Shown: positions 46,074-58,350, counted from the first letter of the stretch. The stretch: 64,000 nt of DNA from Amaurobius ferox (GCA_951213105.1 OX578136.1:70782230-70846229); one strand, 5' to 3'. Made by a program: numbers and translations. The notes: a model not told the origin generated them from the letters alone.

Positions 46074-47395
46074 TTTAACACTTTACAACAAAGTTGAAAA
46101 GTGTTTATGACTTTGTTCATTCATTCTGTCGGTCTGTCTGTCTGTCTGTCTGTCCGTTAGCACGATAACTGCCGTAAAAATGACTTAATCAAAATGAAAT
46201 TTTAGTATGTTGTTCAGACGGTCTGTAGGACTTATGGGAATAAAACTGAATAATATCACCCAATTAGTTTTGGATTAAACACGGGTTGAAAAAATGAAAT
46301 ACATTGAGCCCTATGGGACCTAATTTTTCAAACATTTTTTAAGCGGATTTAAAATTCACAAATTGCTTCGAAAATTTTAGGTAATATTCAAATTGTTCCA
46401 TAAAATATATAAAAAAAATTTCAGCGAAATATATTCAGTAGTTTTTAAAATAAAAATTAAAATAATAATTACACATCTTATATGAAACGATCACGTGACC
46501 ATGATATGAAACGATTACATGACCCACTTCAAAATGATATGTGGCATCCATCTTGTTTCAAAATCGTGATTTTTTTAAATTCTTTTTAATTCATATTGAG
46601 TGTTGTATCCGTCCTAAAACTACTTTATTTTTGCTTAAATTCTGTGCATCTACATACTGAAACAACGCAATGACAATATATTTGAGTTTAAATGCTCATC
46701 TAAATTTGATTATTTCTACAACTAAGCCTATTTTTCACCTATGTAAAATGTAAACAGTAAAATATGTAGAATGAGTTGTATTAGAATTCCTGTATTTTTT
46801 TAACACAAAATAATTTAGTCCATGGAGTCTGCATGGCTGATATGAATGAAATATTAATTGGTTTTATAAAGAGAAGGACGATTTTTTTCGAAGAAGTTTT
46901 AAGCATAGAGTTTAATTACTTATAGCTCCATGGTCTTAAATAAAATGTTTAAATAAAATAAATTATTATAGCATTGTGATGAATGAAATGAATGGGAGAA
47001 AGTTATGAATGAAATCCTGTTTTTATAGAGAGATCCAGACGTGCTATTTTTTCTATGACGTCATTTGAATTAATTTCAGTTGTTTTCGATGAAGTTTTCA
47101 AATATAATAAATTATCGTAGTATTATGATAATTCTAAAACTATTACCGAGGATTGTATAACATTTTAGATATGTTTAAACCAGGCAATTTATATTTCAAT
47201 GCCGTCATTTGAATGAAGTTCATTTTTTTGGATGAAGGCTTAAGTTTTCAAATATAATAAATTAATGCAGTATTGTGATAAGTTTCAAAATATTACCGAG
47301 GAATGTATTGCATTTTAGACTTGTTTAAATAAAATTACATTGAAGTTGGAATGTGTTTCATAATCAATGCTTTAAGCACGATTGATCTTTCTTGT
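46074..47395 (-). mobile_element. family A element (copy A6, full length)
   Basis: Plus-strand left end: TTTTTAACACTTTACAACAA, then GTTGAAAAGTGTTTATGACT (the 13-bp-stem hairpin) and (GTCT)n at 46128-46156. Right end: AAGCACGATTGATCTTTCTTGTT. All internal family A marks are present: CACGTGACC, GGCATCCATCTTG, TTTTTCTATGACGTCATTTG and TATTACCGAGGA-type text. With A2 it is the best reference copy. Confidence 0.8.
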
Positions 47396-49758
47396 TATAC
47401 TTTATTCTAATTGAATGTTAATTTTGCTTCAAGATCATCTATGTGTGGAGCGCAGTTAATGCATAATAGACTTACAATTAGTTGCCACGGTACTCATTAT
47501 TTAGGTGTTGTAAAATCTGGTATTCCAAACGCCTTAGGAATTATCCATTAAAACCTTCAACCGGTGGGAGCACTTTTAGCCAAATTGATCCGGAATTTTC
47601 CTCCGCGATTGGCAGAAGCTAAGTCACTTGTAAAACATCTCAGAAAATAAATTAGAAGGTATACTATGACAATTTGGCGAGGATCTGTAGATATCATTTC
47701 ATCAGGATGTTATTTATGTTTATAAACCACCGTAAATCCACTTTCTACCCTGGTTTTCGGGAATGCGCCAAAGCCTTTGTCTCAACATTTTACTTCACCG
47801 ATCTCCCAGCACTTCTTCTCCTCTTTTTGAATTTTAAGAAAAAGCCCCACACCTACTGTTACAAACGCTAATATCAGTCCCCGGGATCAAATCTGCTTGG
47901 CCGACTTATACACGTATAAATGACTTTTCGCTTCATCTCCGCATTCGTACGTCAAAACCAGACAAACTCGGCGCCGAAGATATAAACCAAAGTAAGAAAC
48001 AAGCGTTCGGCGAAACATAACTTGAAAATCCCTTGTGTCTCTACGGGAACAAGAAATTAATTTGTAAAAATGGCTCGAAAACCGTCCCTTTGAGCCGCGC
48101 TACTAAATGTCGATATGACAGTCTAAAGTAAATAATTTATTATAGTAAAATAAACTATAGTAAATTTAGTTGAACTAAATCTTAAAAATTAGAAATTTAT
48201 ATATCTGAAACATGAATACATAGATTGCTATAGATAGACAGTGCCCAATTTCATTGTAATTTCTTCTGTATTCTTAATTTGTGGAATTACATTTGCGAAT
48301 TTCATATTTTTTCAGGAGATGCTATAATCATCTTCATTATATGTGAAATTTTCAATTTCAATATTAACTGAAAATTTATATGGTTAAAGGAGACCTGTGA
48401 TTGAAAAGCTTAAAACCAAGATATTAAATTTGAGTTGAACTCAGAATTCCTTACTATATGATTAGTACTTTCAAGGTTTGAATATTATATTTATTTCGAG
48501 TTTTCGACAAAACAACGTAATGTGTTTTTCAGAAATACTAAAAAATATATTGAAATGATTAACATTCCACATATTTCCCTTTAGTAAATTTAAAGTATTA
48601 ATTTTGCAACTAGAGCAAATTAATTCCGTTCATAAAATAATATTCGTATTGTTAAAATATGGATTATGCTTAATGTAGAAATCCTGGTCCATTTTCCTCA
48701 TATTCTCTGAATAAAAATTTTTATAGAAAACATAAAGGAATATGAATAAAGATCGGTAGCATTCTGCACTAGCATAAAGATAGCAGGCAATAACCTCCTT
48801 CTATAGTCATGTTGTGATAGAGATTCATATAGAGAACAAACTACAACTCTTAACAAAGTACCCCTCCTCTATAATGATATAAAAAGAAAAGCAGGGCGAC
48901 TATCAATATTTTATTAGAAAAACCAGAATCAAATGAATCATTGAGATATAAACACTCATAAATATATAATGCATGCGTCGTGCTTAAGATGTTGACGCTC
49001 ATAATTAGAAAATTACCCAGAATTAACGTGGTCGTGAACCGTATATTCTTACATTTGCATCTTAGCCGCAATATTCCACCATTACCTCATTGTACGAGTT
49101 CCTAAGTATAATCATTAATTAAAACACTACACATTAAATTCCAAAAATTTAAGATAAATATTATTTATTTACAAGTATTACATTATAATTAAAATTCAAT
49201 TAATTTAATAAACGCTTAAGGAGGAGAAATGCACCGTGTGAAACCAGGTCTTATGATATGTTACTCCAAAATCCTCCTCTCCTCTTATATGTATTTTTCT
49301 AAAATCAACAATTGATTTTGAAAAAGCCATTTTGTTCAAATCCGAGAATCTTCATGCCTCTCCAGGAACATGGAACCGGAGCCAGACCTAAGCAAGCGGC
49401 GCAAACATTTCCCGCTGAAATCCAAAAATATAGTATCTCTCCTAACACCGTCAAGAGCTGCATCTTACTCTTATTGGTTATCAAGTGCTACTCTGATTGG
49501 CCGAAATCTCACCAATACGTATCACCAATATCAATACTACTAGCATCTTTCGTTTTAGCATCCCTTTGTTGCTTTTCAAAATCTTTAGATACCTCTACAT
49601 CAGGTGTTCACAGATGGCAAGCACCACAAACACACAGGTAGACAACGATATCAGCTTTTCTTATGTGTATTTATTTTGTAATAATATTTAATATTTTATT
49701 TTGCAATAACACTAAAAAATGTAAATGTGGATCATATAATATTTAATTTGTGTCAAAT
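47396..49758. other. unassigned DNA with a GC-richer island at 47480-48110
   Basis: The island contains TCTTCTCCTCTTTTTG, a GGCGCCGAAG and CCCTTTGAGCCGCG. It differs sharply in composition from its surroundings. It could be a solo LTR or another transposon fragment, but I found no paired ends. The ORFs at 47674-47871 and 49312-49641 show no domain. Confidence 0.4.
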
Positions 49759-50221
49759 TGTGGTGTCACCGTTGCTGCGGGACTGCATAGATTCTGCAAT
49801 CCTGTAAATGCTGTAATGCGCATGTCTACAGTTCGCTATTTAGGACTCTGCAACAGGCATGACTTCAGTCTCGGAGTTTCGAGTCTCGCTGTGACTTTGG
49901 TTACGTCTAGGTCAAATCTTAACTCAACTCTAATATGCATGCATTAGCTTAGATGAATTACGCAGTGACAGTTTGAGTCAAGCATGAAATGTAATCTATA
50001 ACTTGTTGTGTTAAAGTTTATTGTTATTAAAATGTTAAGTTTTTAAACATGTAGAGTTTCTTTGTACGAGCGAGCGCATCAAGTAACACACCCAACCGTT
50101 CTCAAGTATTCTAAGTCATACGTGGTTGACGTTACCTTTTGCCACGTACCTGAGATGGCATGTCAACTACACAAAATAGACACTTCGTACTGACCCACCA
50201 AAGATGTGCAATTAAACACCA
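49759..50221 (+). repeat. 5' LTR of the Gypsy element
   Basis: About 463 bp, TG at the start and CA at the end. It shares with the 3' LTR TAATATGCATGCATTAGCTT, AACTTGTTGT(G/A)TTAAAGTTT and CTTCGTACTGACCCACCAAA. Confidence 0.85.
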
Positions 50222-50224
50222 AAG

Positions 50225-50242
50225 TGGCGACCCGGACGTGAG
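50225..50242 (+). promoter_or_regulatory. tRNA primer-binding site (candidate)
   Basis: TGGCGACCCGGACGTGAG starts three bases after the LTR end. TGG would pair with the CCA end of a tRNA. Starts of the form TGGCGACC occur in Gypsy elements primed by tRNA-Arg, but I cannot confirm the tRNA. Confidence 0.55.
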
Positions 50243-50717
50243 TGGATGCGACTCGTTCTGAAGCAAATTGTGCAGACGATTGGAATTTTGATTCCGACAC
50301 CTGCATTGCCAGCTGATATGCAGTGGAACGAGTTCCACGCGGAGCTTGATATGTTTTCTCGACTGGAATGTACTACAAAGAATCTAGGTAGGTGAAAGTG
50401 TGAGATGCTTTTCATGATCTGTCTTGTATGCGAGTTGTTTTGACATGATATATTGTATAGGTTACATGCTTTTTGGATATATGGACTAGTTTTTAGGTAC
50501 TGGATACATAGGTTCAATGCGCATTTCATAAAGTAAATTGAATGTGTATATGGAGCGCTTCCCAGGTTTGATGCTGCAAATATTTAAATGTAGGTTGTTA
50601 ATTTTTTTACCGTTGGCATAGTTAATGTATCTTACCATATTTAGTATCTTTTAAAGAGGCCTTGTCTTATCCCAGATTGTGTTTTATACAGAAACGGATT
50701 CTTTTAGATGTTATATA

Positions 50718-52446
50718 CCGGGTGGTCAGAATTAAAACACCCCTTCTTTGAGCTCTCTATACATCGAACTACTCAGTGTAAGTCTCCAAAATTGTTGAAC
50801 CTACTATTCAAGACATCGATAAAAGGATTACGCAAAAAAAAATTGGTTCCAGAAGCTGTACAACTGAAAATATGCTGAAAACGTGCCACAAAATACACAT
50901 TTGTAACACATTTTATTCGAACGTACCAAACATTCATATCACAAGGATCTTATCGATGCAGGCAATGCTGCTCAATATGGTTCCCTTCTTTAAAATGTAT
51001 AATCTGCCGTCAGTGGACAGCTTGTTATACTGCGGATCGTAATTGGTCGATTGAGATGCTTCTCACATGCAGAGTGATGCTGTCTTTTAAATCTGCCAAG
51101 GTTACCAGACGTCCTCGATAAACAAGACTTTTTAAGTATCCCTACAGCCAAAAATCACAGGGATTAAGATCTGGAGAACTAGATGGCCAGGTTGTAGGAA
51201 ACGCACGACAAATTACTCTACCATTAGTAAAATGTTGTCGAAGAAACTGCTGTACACAGAGTCCAACGTGTGGAGGCTCTCCATCTTGCATGAAGGTAAT
51301 TGAATCAAGATATTGGTACTGTTGCAGTTGGGGTACAACAACATTTTCGAGCATGTTTTTGTACCTTCTGGCCGTCACGGTGCATGTCACAGGATCATTG
51401 GGAATAGCCTCTTCGAAAAAGAAAGCTCCAAGAATGAAGGTGGCGTGTGCATCCACACCAGACTGTAACTTTCGGTGAGTGAAGTGGAAACTCTTGGAAG
51501 GTACGAGGGTTTTCCGTGTCCCAAATGCGACAGTTATGGGTGTTGACTGTTCCAGTTGGATGGAAATGCGCTTCATCGATCCATAGAATCTGCCATGGCC
51601 ACGATGCATCCACTTCAACTCTAGCCAGAAATGTCAATACACAGGTCAGTCGCTTCTCCCTGTCGATGGTCAGCAAGTAGAGATTGTGACTAATTTTGTA
51701 CGGGAAAAAATGCACTATGTTTCTCAGTACGTTCCGCACTGTGCTGTAGGGAACACCCAAGTGCCCTGACACGCCACGTTCACTACTGCAGCCAATAACG
51801 TTATCCATTGATTGTTCAACAATAGCGGTGGCAACATCGTCAACGACATCTGAACGAGTCGATTTGCGTCCTCGGCCCTGCTGAACTCCAAGATGTCCAG
51901 TTTTCTCGAATCGAGAGAACATTCTGCTGAGAGCTTGTGGAAGTAATTTACCTTTTCGCAAATTCTTAAGTGGACGAAACACTCGAAGTGCAGCTTCAGC
52001 ATGTCCTTTATTTTCATAAAACAACTTCACAAGCAAAGCGATCGCTGATAAGAATGAAAATTTCCCAGTTTTATCCCCTTTTATGCCCAGAACATTGTAG
52101 CTGCAAACCAAGGGTTTATGCAAATTTTTGTGCTTACAGCCCGAAATTGCAGTTACAATGACAGTTTAAGTTTCTTCACTTTTTTGTCTTCTTTTTTTCA
52201 TATCAGCAAAATAAATTAAAAAGGAAAAATTCCATATCGCATGTGTTTTTTTTTATTATATTGTGTCTTTTCAACATATTTTCTGTTGTGCAGCGCCACC
52301 TATCGGTGTTTCTGGAACTAATTTTTTTCGTGTAATCCCTTTCTCCATGTCTTGAATAATAGGTTCAACAATTTTGGATCCTTTACACTGAATAGTTCGA
52401 TGTATAGAGAGCTCAGAGTAGGGGTGTTTTAATTCTGACCACCCGG
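50718..52446 (-). mobile_element. Tc1/mariner-superfamily element, full length, inside the Gypsy element
   Basis: Perfect ends, CCGGGTGGTCAGAATTAAAA on both sides (inverted), flanked by TA (50716-50717 and 52447-52448). The inverted repeats extend about 190 bp (shared text TCTCTATACATCGAACTA, CCAAAATTGTTGAACCTA, TATTCAAGACAT). The transposase lies on the minus strand. The structure parallels the element at 23959-25974, but the ends differ, so they are separate families. Confidence 0.9.
51142..52123 (-). pseudogene. mariner-type transposase (DUF4817-like N-terminus, DDE domain), frameshifted
   Basis: The first frame (52123-51395) starts MHKPLVCSYNVL. It holds the N-terminal helix-turn-helix region (AEAALRVFRPLKNLRKGKLL, SRMFSRFEKTGHLG), a basic GRGRKS linker, and the first catalytic Asp in LWIDEAHFH. 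Reading then moves to the second frame (51618-51142) by a small indel near 51450-51460, after VTVWCG. This frame carries FILGAFFFEEAIPND, the second Asp in FMQDGEPPH and the third in SPDLNPCDFWL, with 42 residues between the last two Asp. A TAG then stands where the family has Trp (WL-stop-GYLKSLVYRG), and similarity continues downstream. All three acidic residues survive, but the frameshift and stop inactivate it. Confidence 0.85.
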
Positions 52447-52639
52447 TATATGTAGTGTTTGGGGATTGTTTTTGCAATTATCTTGTCAGTTTACATGTTC
52501 GCGTGGTAGGTTATGCTCTGAGGTTATTGTAACATTTGTGCGCTAATAAACAGGTCGTAAAAGTCTGGCTTAGCGATTTCGCAATAATCTTGGAATCGTG
52601 ATTTTTTTTTTGATAAGTACTTCTGAATTGTGGGTGTAT

Positions 52640-53300
52640 ACCAGATCGGTAAATATGCTGGGAATTAGCGTAACCGACGAAAAAGTTCAGGTTCAGCGTG
52701 GAATGCAATCGGAACGGTCAGATCTTTGTGAGGTTGCTTTTAAGGCACCTGGCTTTTGGGAAACTGGTTCTGCTTTATGGTTCGCTCAAACAGAATCACA
52801 ATTATGGCAGGTATTTCCGTGGCAAGTATTATTATGGCAGGCATTTCCGTGGATTTGACAAAGTTTCATTCGGTTGTCTCGGCTCTTGATACGCAAATTT
52901 AAAAATGTGTTCGCGACATCACTTTAAACCCCTTGCTGAGGAAGCTTATCAGACGTGAAAAGCACGGATTTTGGCTTTTCATGAACAGATCGAGGACTCG
53001 GAGTTAAGATTTTTCCTAAAGCATTTGCCTTACGTAGGGACCCATGTGATTTAATTTTGTATGCGGCTAATGGATCTGTGGTTAAAACATTCGGTAGTAT
53101 TAGGTTGGATTTGACTTTCGGACTTCGGAAGGAATTTAATTGGAATTTAACAATTGCTGATATTCCTATGCTTATGTTGGGGCGCGGATTTCCTGGGAAG
53201 GTTCGGGTTTTGGGTCGATTTAAAGAACTGGCGTATTTGTGGTACTCAAATAAAGTTATTTACGCGCGGTTCGTTCGTTTTTGGATCGTCTGAAGGCTTA
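52640..53300 (+). pseudogene. Gypsy gag and protease remnant
   Basis: Gag: FKAPGFWETGSALWFAQTES at about 52739-52800 (frame of the 86-residue ORF at 52598), then VDLTKFHSVVSALDTQI near 52850-52900. This matches the arthropod Gypsy phrase FWxxNPxLWFAQxExQF...TKFxxVVxxL. Protease: LILYAANGSVVKTFGSIRLD (about 53056-53115), then FNWNLTIADIPMLMLGRGF, which match the flap and ADV-x-x-P-x-LGxDF parts of a retropepsin. The active-site DTG has been lost and stops separate the pieces. Confidence 0.8.
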
Positions 53301-53399
53301 TCGTTGACTAGGGAGAAGTATCGCTACGATTTCATAATTTCTGATTTTCCACAGGTATTTGGTTCCAATCCTTAAAAGCGTATAAACTGTGAGGGTGGT

Positions 53400-54275
53400 T
53401 TAGTTACGCATTATATTGATACTACTGGACCTCTGCTTTTTTCTAGACTTAGGAGATTAAATCAGGAGAAATTAATAACATTAGCAAAGAAATTTTAAGG
53501 TCTAATCGTTAGCTGGGTACTTTTGGGCGATGTTGAAATTTTGTCATCGGTTTGTGAAAGGCGCGGCAGATAAACAATTGCTGTTGAATGAGCTTGTCAG
53601 GAATAAACGTAAAAACGATGAAACACTTATCATGTAGACTGATGAGGCTAAGGAGGCATGTGAGCGTTGTAAAATCGCTACTTTTGATGTAACTCTTCTG
53701 GTATTTCCTGCACTGGATGTACCGAAGTTGTTAATGGTTGATACTTCTACTCGACAGATTCGACATTGGAATTGGTCAGTAATTATACAGCCGATGTTAG
53801 GTATATTCCGGGGGACTAAAACGTGGACGTTGATACTTTGTCTGGGATCAATTTGATAAGTTTTTTTGATTCGATTGATTCTGAGAGTATTGCCGTAGAT
53901 CAGTTACAGGATTAGGTGTTAGAAACACATACAGTTCTTGATTTGCGTCTCATGTCTTTCCCTGCTTGTGATAGTTCTATGTGTGGTGATATGTCTAAAA
54001 ATGTACCTAGACTTTTCATTCTAGCTGTATGGAGGATGATAGTGCTTGATAAAATGCATAAACTTCATTTGGATATAGGAGAGCCGCTGTTGATATCTAA
54101 AGGAGACAGACATCTCTCTATAACAGATAAGCCAGAGTATGTGGTGGATCCCGGCGTAGGTGAGTGCACAAGTTTTTTGGAAACTCCCAGTTCTGGTGGC
54201 CATAGTGTATCTAGGTCTGGCCGGAGGTCTAAACCTGAGGTTCATTTTCAGGCACGGGTGGTTTTTTTCCTAGGG
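53400..54275 (+). pseudogene. Gypsy pol remnants: start of reverse transcriptase, RNase H fragment, integrase tail
   Basis: YIDTTGPLLFSRLRRL (about 53415-53460) matches the TxGPPVxxRxRRL start of the reverse transcriptase. The reverse transcriptase core is missing. FDVTLLVFPALDVPKLLMVD (about 53683-53740) matches the start of RNase H, and ADVRYIPGD (about 53787) matches its end. The integrase region begins VPRLFILAVWRMIVLDKMHKL (in the frame from 53916), but its HHCC finger and DDE core are deleted. The frame ends with a tail (GHSVSRSGRRSKPEVHFQ) like the chromatin-side end of such polyproteins. Most of pol is thus gone. Confidence 0.75.
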
Positions 54276-54283
54276 GAGAGTAC

Positions 54284-54738
54284 TGTGGTGTCACCGTTGC
54301 TGCGGGATTACACAGATTCTGCTATCCTGTAAATGCTGTAATGCGTATGTCTGCAGTTCGCTATTTAGGACTCTGCAACGGGCACGACTTCAGTCTCGAG
54401 TCTCGCCGTAACTTTGGTTACGTCTCGGTCAACTCTTAACTCAACTGTAATATGCATGCATTAGCTTAGATGAATTACGCTGTGACAGTTTGAGTTTAGC
54501 ATGTAATGTAATCTATAACTTGTTGTATTAAAGTTTGTTGTTATTAAAATGTGAAGTTTTTAAACGTGTAGAGTTTCTTTGGACGAGTAAGCGCATCAAG
54601 TAACACACACAACCGTTCGCAAGTTTTCTAAGTCATACGTGGTTGACGTTAACTTTTGCTACGTACTTGAGATGGGAGTACTGACTTCGTACTGACCCAC
54701 TTCGTACTGACCCACCAAATTTGTGTAATTAAACACCA
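54284..54738 (+). repeat. 3' LTR of the Gypsy element
   Basis: About 455 bp, colinear with the 5' LTR. It contains a local duplication (ACTTCGTACTGACCCAC twice at about 54680-54715) that is absent from the 5' LTR. Target-site duplications are not clear. Confidence 0.85.
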
Positions 54739-55350
54739 AAAAATAACATACTACGATTATAATTTGCAAAATCATATTAAAAAAATGAAATCTGCATCCC
54801 GGAAACAAATTGCATATTTTATAAATTTTATATGTTATGATGTGGGTATTGAATAGATAATTAAATTATTGTTAAACATGCATTTATCGTTATGTGTTTC
54901 AGTCATGTGACTCACTATATTAATAAAATACATATTTAGCAGTCTTTGTTTAAAATATAACTTTGAATGGTTAGACATGTTTAAACTTGCATTCCCCTTT
55001 CTGAATAAAACATTGATAAGACAAAACGAAGTTTCAAAATATGGAAAAAATAAGCTGTTTTTTCTCTATTTTTTCAACTGTCTAATGTGATACATTTAAA
55101 GCATGCATATTTCATTTTTAGTACGAATGAAAAAACATGTTTTTTCACTGTAATCGCATTTGGAACGAAAATTCCAATAATCGAATTTCACTACATATTT
55201 CGTGCGACAAGTAAAACTAGAAAGTTTTATTCTTATTCCAATATCAAACAATTTTCAATTTCGCACATATGGGATGTGGAGATAAGTTGAACTATTTTTA
55301 CTTTTCCTACAGTAAAATGCACAAATAAAGTATTCAAATGAGTTCGAAAT
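54739..55350. other. unassigned AT-rich DNA
   Basis: No motif recognised. Confidence 0.5.
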
Positions 55351-55351
55351 T

Positions 55352-56127
55352 TTGATTTTAAACTTATTGCATGAATTTACACATTTAGAACATTTAGATT
55401 GCGAATCATTTTTAGCGGGACGTCTACATATGTTTATCGTTCTGTCTGTCTGTAGAATGCATATCTGTGCAATGTTCTGTAAATCCGAAACTGTTGAAAA
55501 AAGCTGTAAAAAAACTTTTAGTAAAATATTGTATGATAAATGGCAACATTCAAGGAATAAGAAAACTCAAAATAAATTGTATGAGATAAAGCCTTTAATA
55601 CAAAAGTGACCTAGTTTTCTGTATAGGAAACTTTATGTTATATTAACTCGTTTGCACATTGGACATACTCGCTTTACCCATAGACACTTACTCTTAGGAG
55701 AAATTGAACCCTTTTGTAATAGTTGTCAGACCTCAGCAAATATCAAACATATTTTAATTGAGTGTTCGAAATAAATACAGTTTCGTTTTAAGTATTTCAA
55801 GACTTATACTATTTAAGTATTTCAAGACTTATACTATACATTTGTCACAATTGGAGAAAATCCTGATTTGGAGCTTTTCCCATTCCTATTGGACATTGGT
55901 TTTTTTCCATCATTTTTAACTTCACCTTTTAAAACCTTTTAGCCATTTTTCATCTCGTTTGCATTGCTGTACATGTTCCATAGTCATGGTTTTTTCGCAC
56001 ATTATCACTCGTTTAAATTATACACATGTTTTAATCCATACTAATTTATGTATCTTGGCACCATATGTCTGGCGCAGCATATCCTCGTTGGATCTTGTAC
56101 CATTAAACCATAATCAACCAACCAACC
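55352..56127 (+). pseudogene. 3' end of a Jockey-like non-LTR retrotransposon (C-terminal zinc knuckle and 3' UTR)
   Basis: The frame to 55609 ends KLYEIKPLIQK. After one in-frame TGA it goes on with RKLYVILTRLHIGHTRFTHR, then HLLLGEIEPFCNSCQTSANI and KHILIEC (to about 55770). LTRLRIGHTRLTHxHLL plus CX2CX7HX4C is the conserved C-terminus of the RNase H-bearing ORF2 of Jockey-type elements. After the stop come ~350 bases of 3' UTR with FKFL-DIGLF-like text (FPFLLDIGFF, about 55870-55905). The end is AAACCATAATCAACCAACCA, a short (AACC)n tail. The reverse transcriptase is absent; the copy is 5'-truncated, as is usual. Confidence 0.8.
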
Positions 56128-57045
56128 GAAACTGTTGATATTGGTTGTATTTTGGTATAAATTGAAAAATAAAAAACGGTTAGCAGAAAATGAAAATAAC
56201 TGAAATAAAATAAGTATATATTTTTAAAATTATGGTAGCATACATAAAGTCAGAAATAAAATTATTTTCTTTTTATCATTGATGATTCTTTATGCTCCAT
56301 GACAGTGATCCTAATCAGTGTGCCTAATCCAGTGATCCTAATCAGTTCACTCAAAGACATTGACTAGAAAGATCGCCAGATTTAAATTTTTTGTATTTTC
56401 GCATGGGCTTTCAGTAGTTTATATTCATGTACGTAATTTTTCAAGAACAATAATAGATTTCAAAACTATCATAGAGTCTTGAAACAACATTTTTCAAGAA
56501 TCTTTGATATATATAAAACGTGATGAAATATTGTGCAAATAATTAAAAATAGGTTAAATTTGGTAATTTAGCTGGTTAATATTATTTTTCTGTATCCCAC
56601 CTAGTTGTTTAGAAAACATGTACTAAGATAACACTAAACAACTTCGGCATAGCGACAAGGATATCCAAATATGACACCATACGTCATGCAGGGCCATTCA
56701 ATAAAGGTCATTTTTTCACAAAAGTATATTATCGGTATTAAGTAAATACTTGTCTTATGATAAGTATTTATAATAGAACAAATCCAATGATACGTATTGC
56801 TCTACAATTAACTGTTATCGAGATAGTTCAGATGTATTTTTTAATTTTGGCAACTTGACGTATTTATAAAATGGGCTAAATCGCCACATTATACCAAAAA
56901 TTATGTTAAAACTAGCATTTTGCTGCACTTTATAATAAGTATCCATTCTATCAACTATTTTGTGCGATAAAACACACATTGATGCAAAAAAAAATAATTT
57001 CAGTCAGTAGTAAACGTCATGTACTGTCCAAATCTGACTGGTATT
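56128..57045. other. unassigned AT-rich DNA
   Basis: CCTAATCAGT is repeated near 56310-56345. Nothing else is recognised. Confidence 0.5.
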
Positions 57046-57047
57046 TA

Positions 57048-58350
57048 CGGAGGCTGTTCGCACATTTTTTAGACGATTTTGGTAAGCGGTAATAAAAAAT
57101 AGTTTGCTGCAAAAGAAATAATTCTAATTGTACTATGTTTTTAAAAGTCAAAATTATCGTCTGCGGCTTGAAAGTTTTGTTTTTATTAAAAAATGGCGTT
57201 TTTAACAAAACAGTGGTTCGAAGGCTACATTTATGCTCTTTCCGAAGAGAAATATGCATAATCTGTTATCCAAAAACGATGTGAGAGTCATGGTTTTGTG
57301 ATATCTAAAGCGTCGATAGGTAATATCGTCAACAGGAAAGGAAAATAACGTCAAATTGGAACCTCAAGTGGGACAAAAATTCCAAACAAGTATCCAAGGA
57401 AAAAACGGACATCTTCGAATATTGCAAAGGTACGTTGTTTAATGTTAATAGAAAATCCCCCTAGTCAAAGGACAGTTGCAAAATCATTAAATTGCTCGGT
57501 GTCCACTGTAAACAAAATGATAAACGTTGATTTAAATCTTAAGAAAGCGAAAAAACGCAATGTGCATCGTCTTCTTCCAAATCATATGGCTGAACGCAGG
57601 ACACGCTGCAGAATTATATATGAGAAACACTTATCCAAAGAAAAATGGAAAACAATTGTCACAATAGATGAATCATGGGTGTATTTAAATGATTGCAACA
57701 AAAAAAGAGCCATTTATTATCATAAAAAGGAAGAAAAAAATTTAAGTACATGGTTCAAAGAATCGAAAGAAAGTTTTTCTAAGGGATTCCTGATTGTTGC
57801 TGGTTTTTCTTATAATGGCAAGTTAAAAATAAAGAGAGTGGGAAAAAATGTCAAGATTAACTCCAAATACTATCAGGAACATATTTTATCGCCCATTTTG
57901 CTGAATGAAATACCATCGCTTTACCCACAGTGCCATCAATCTGTGAGACTCCATCAGGACAAAGCTAGCAGTCACACATCAAAATCCACTGTAAATTTCC
58001 TAAAAGAAATGGAACAAAAAACTGGTATCAAGGCCATACCCTTCACTGATATCCCTACTAAATCTCCCGATGTATCACCTATGGATTTTTGTCCTTTCGG
58101 ACTTTTAAAATCTGCATTATCCAAACGTCGTCCCAAAACTCTTACAGGACTCTGGAAAGCTGTTCAGGAGGAATGGGATAGAATACCTCTTCTGATACTT
58201 CAAAAGGCATTATTATCCTGGAAATTGCGGTGTCCAAAGATAGTTCAGAATAAGGGCTGTCAAATAGAACATTTAAAACACAAGAATTTTATGTAATTTA
58301 GTTTTGTGAATACAATATACATCGTCTAAAAAATGTGTGAACAACCTCTG
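57048..58350 (+). mobile_element. DD41D mariner-like element, complete, nearly intact
   Basis: The ends are ~31-bp inverted repeats: left CGGAGGCTGTTCGCACATTT, right (inverted) CAGAGGTTGTTCACACATTT; both continue TTTAGACGAT. TA flanks both ends (57046-57047 and 58351-58352). The length of 1303 bp and a single transposase frame are typical of mariner elements. Outside it the flanks are plain AT-rich DNA. Confidence 0.9.
57193..58296 (+). pseudogene. DD41D mariner transposase with two internal stop codons
   Basis: The frame runs from ATG at 57193 (MAFLTKQWFEGYIYALSEEK) to the stop at 58294-58296, about 367 residues. It is in phase with the uninterrupted 284-residue stretch from 57442. Two TAA codons, near 57259 and 57346, interrupt the N-terminal helix-turn-helix part. 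A second helix-turn-helix is visible (QRTVAKSLNCSVSTVNKMI). The catalytic Asp residues are in VTIDESWVY, LHQDKASSHT and SPDVSPMDF, with 41 residues between the last two; that spacing marks the DD41D (rosa-like) group. Mariner transposases cut and paste the element at TA. The DDE domain is complete, so this is a recently silenced copy, or the stops could be checked as assembly errors. Confidence 0.85.

Larger units (their letters stand above)
49759..54738 (+). mobile_element. Ty3/Gypsy LTR retrotransposon, internally deleted, with a nested mariner
   Basis: Two long direct repeats (49759-50221 and 54284-54738) start TGTGGTGTCACCGTTGCTGC and end TTAAACACCA. After the left one comes TGGCGACCCGGACG (50225), a primer-binding-site-like start. 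Before the right one is a purine run (GGGGAGAG). Between them are remnants of gag, protease, RNase H and integrase in Gypsy order, all broken. A mariner sits at 50718-52446. Without it the body is only about 2.3 kb, so large parts of pol are gone. The LTRs differ by several indels and substitutions, so the insertion is old. Confidence 0.85.

Noticed and set aside
49312..49691. 109- and 64-residue overlapping plus-strand ORFs
   Set aside because: No recognisable domain, splice context or repeat copy; composition is compatible with chance.
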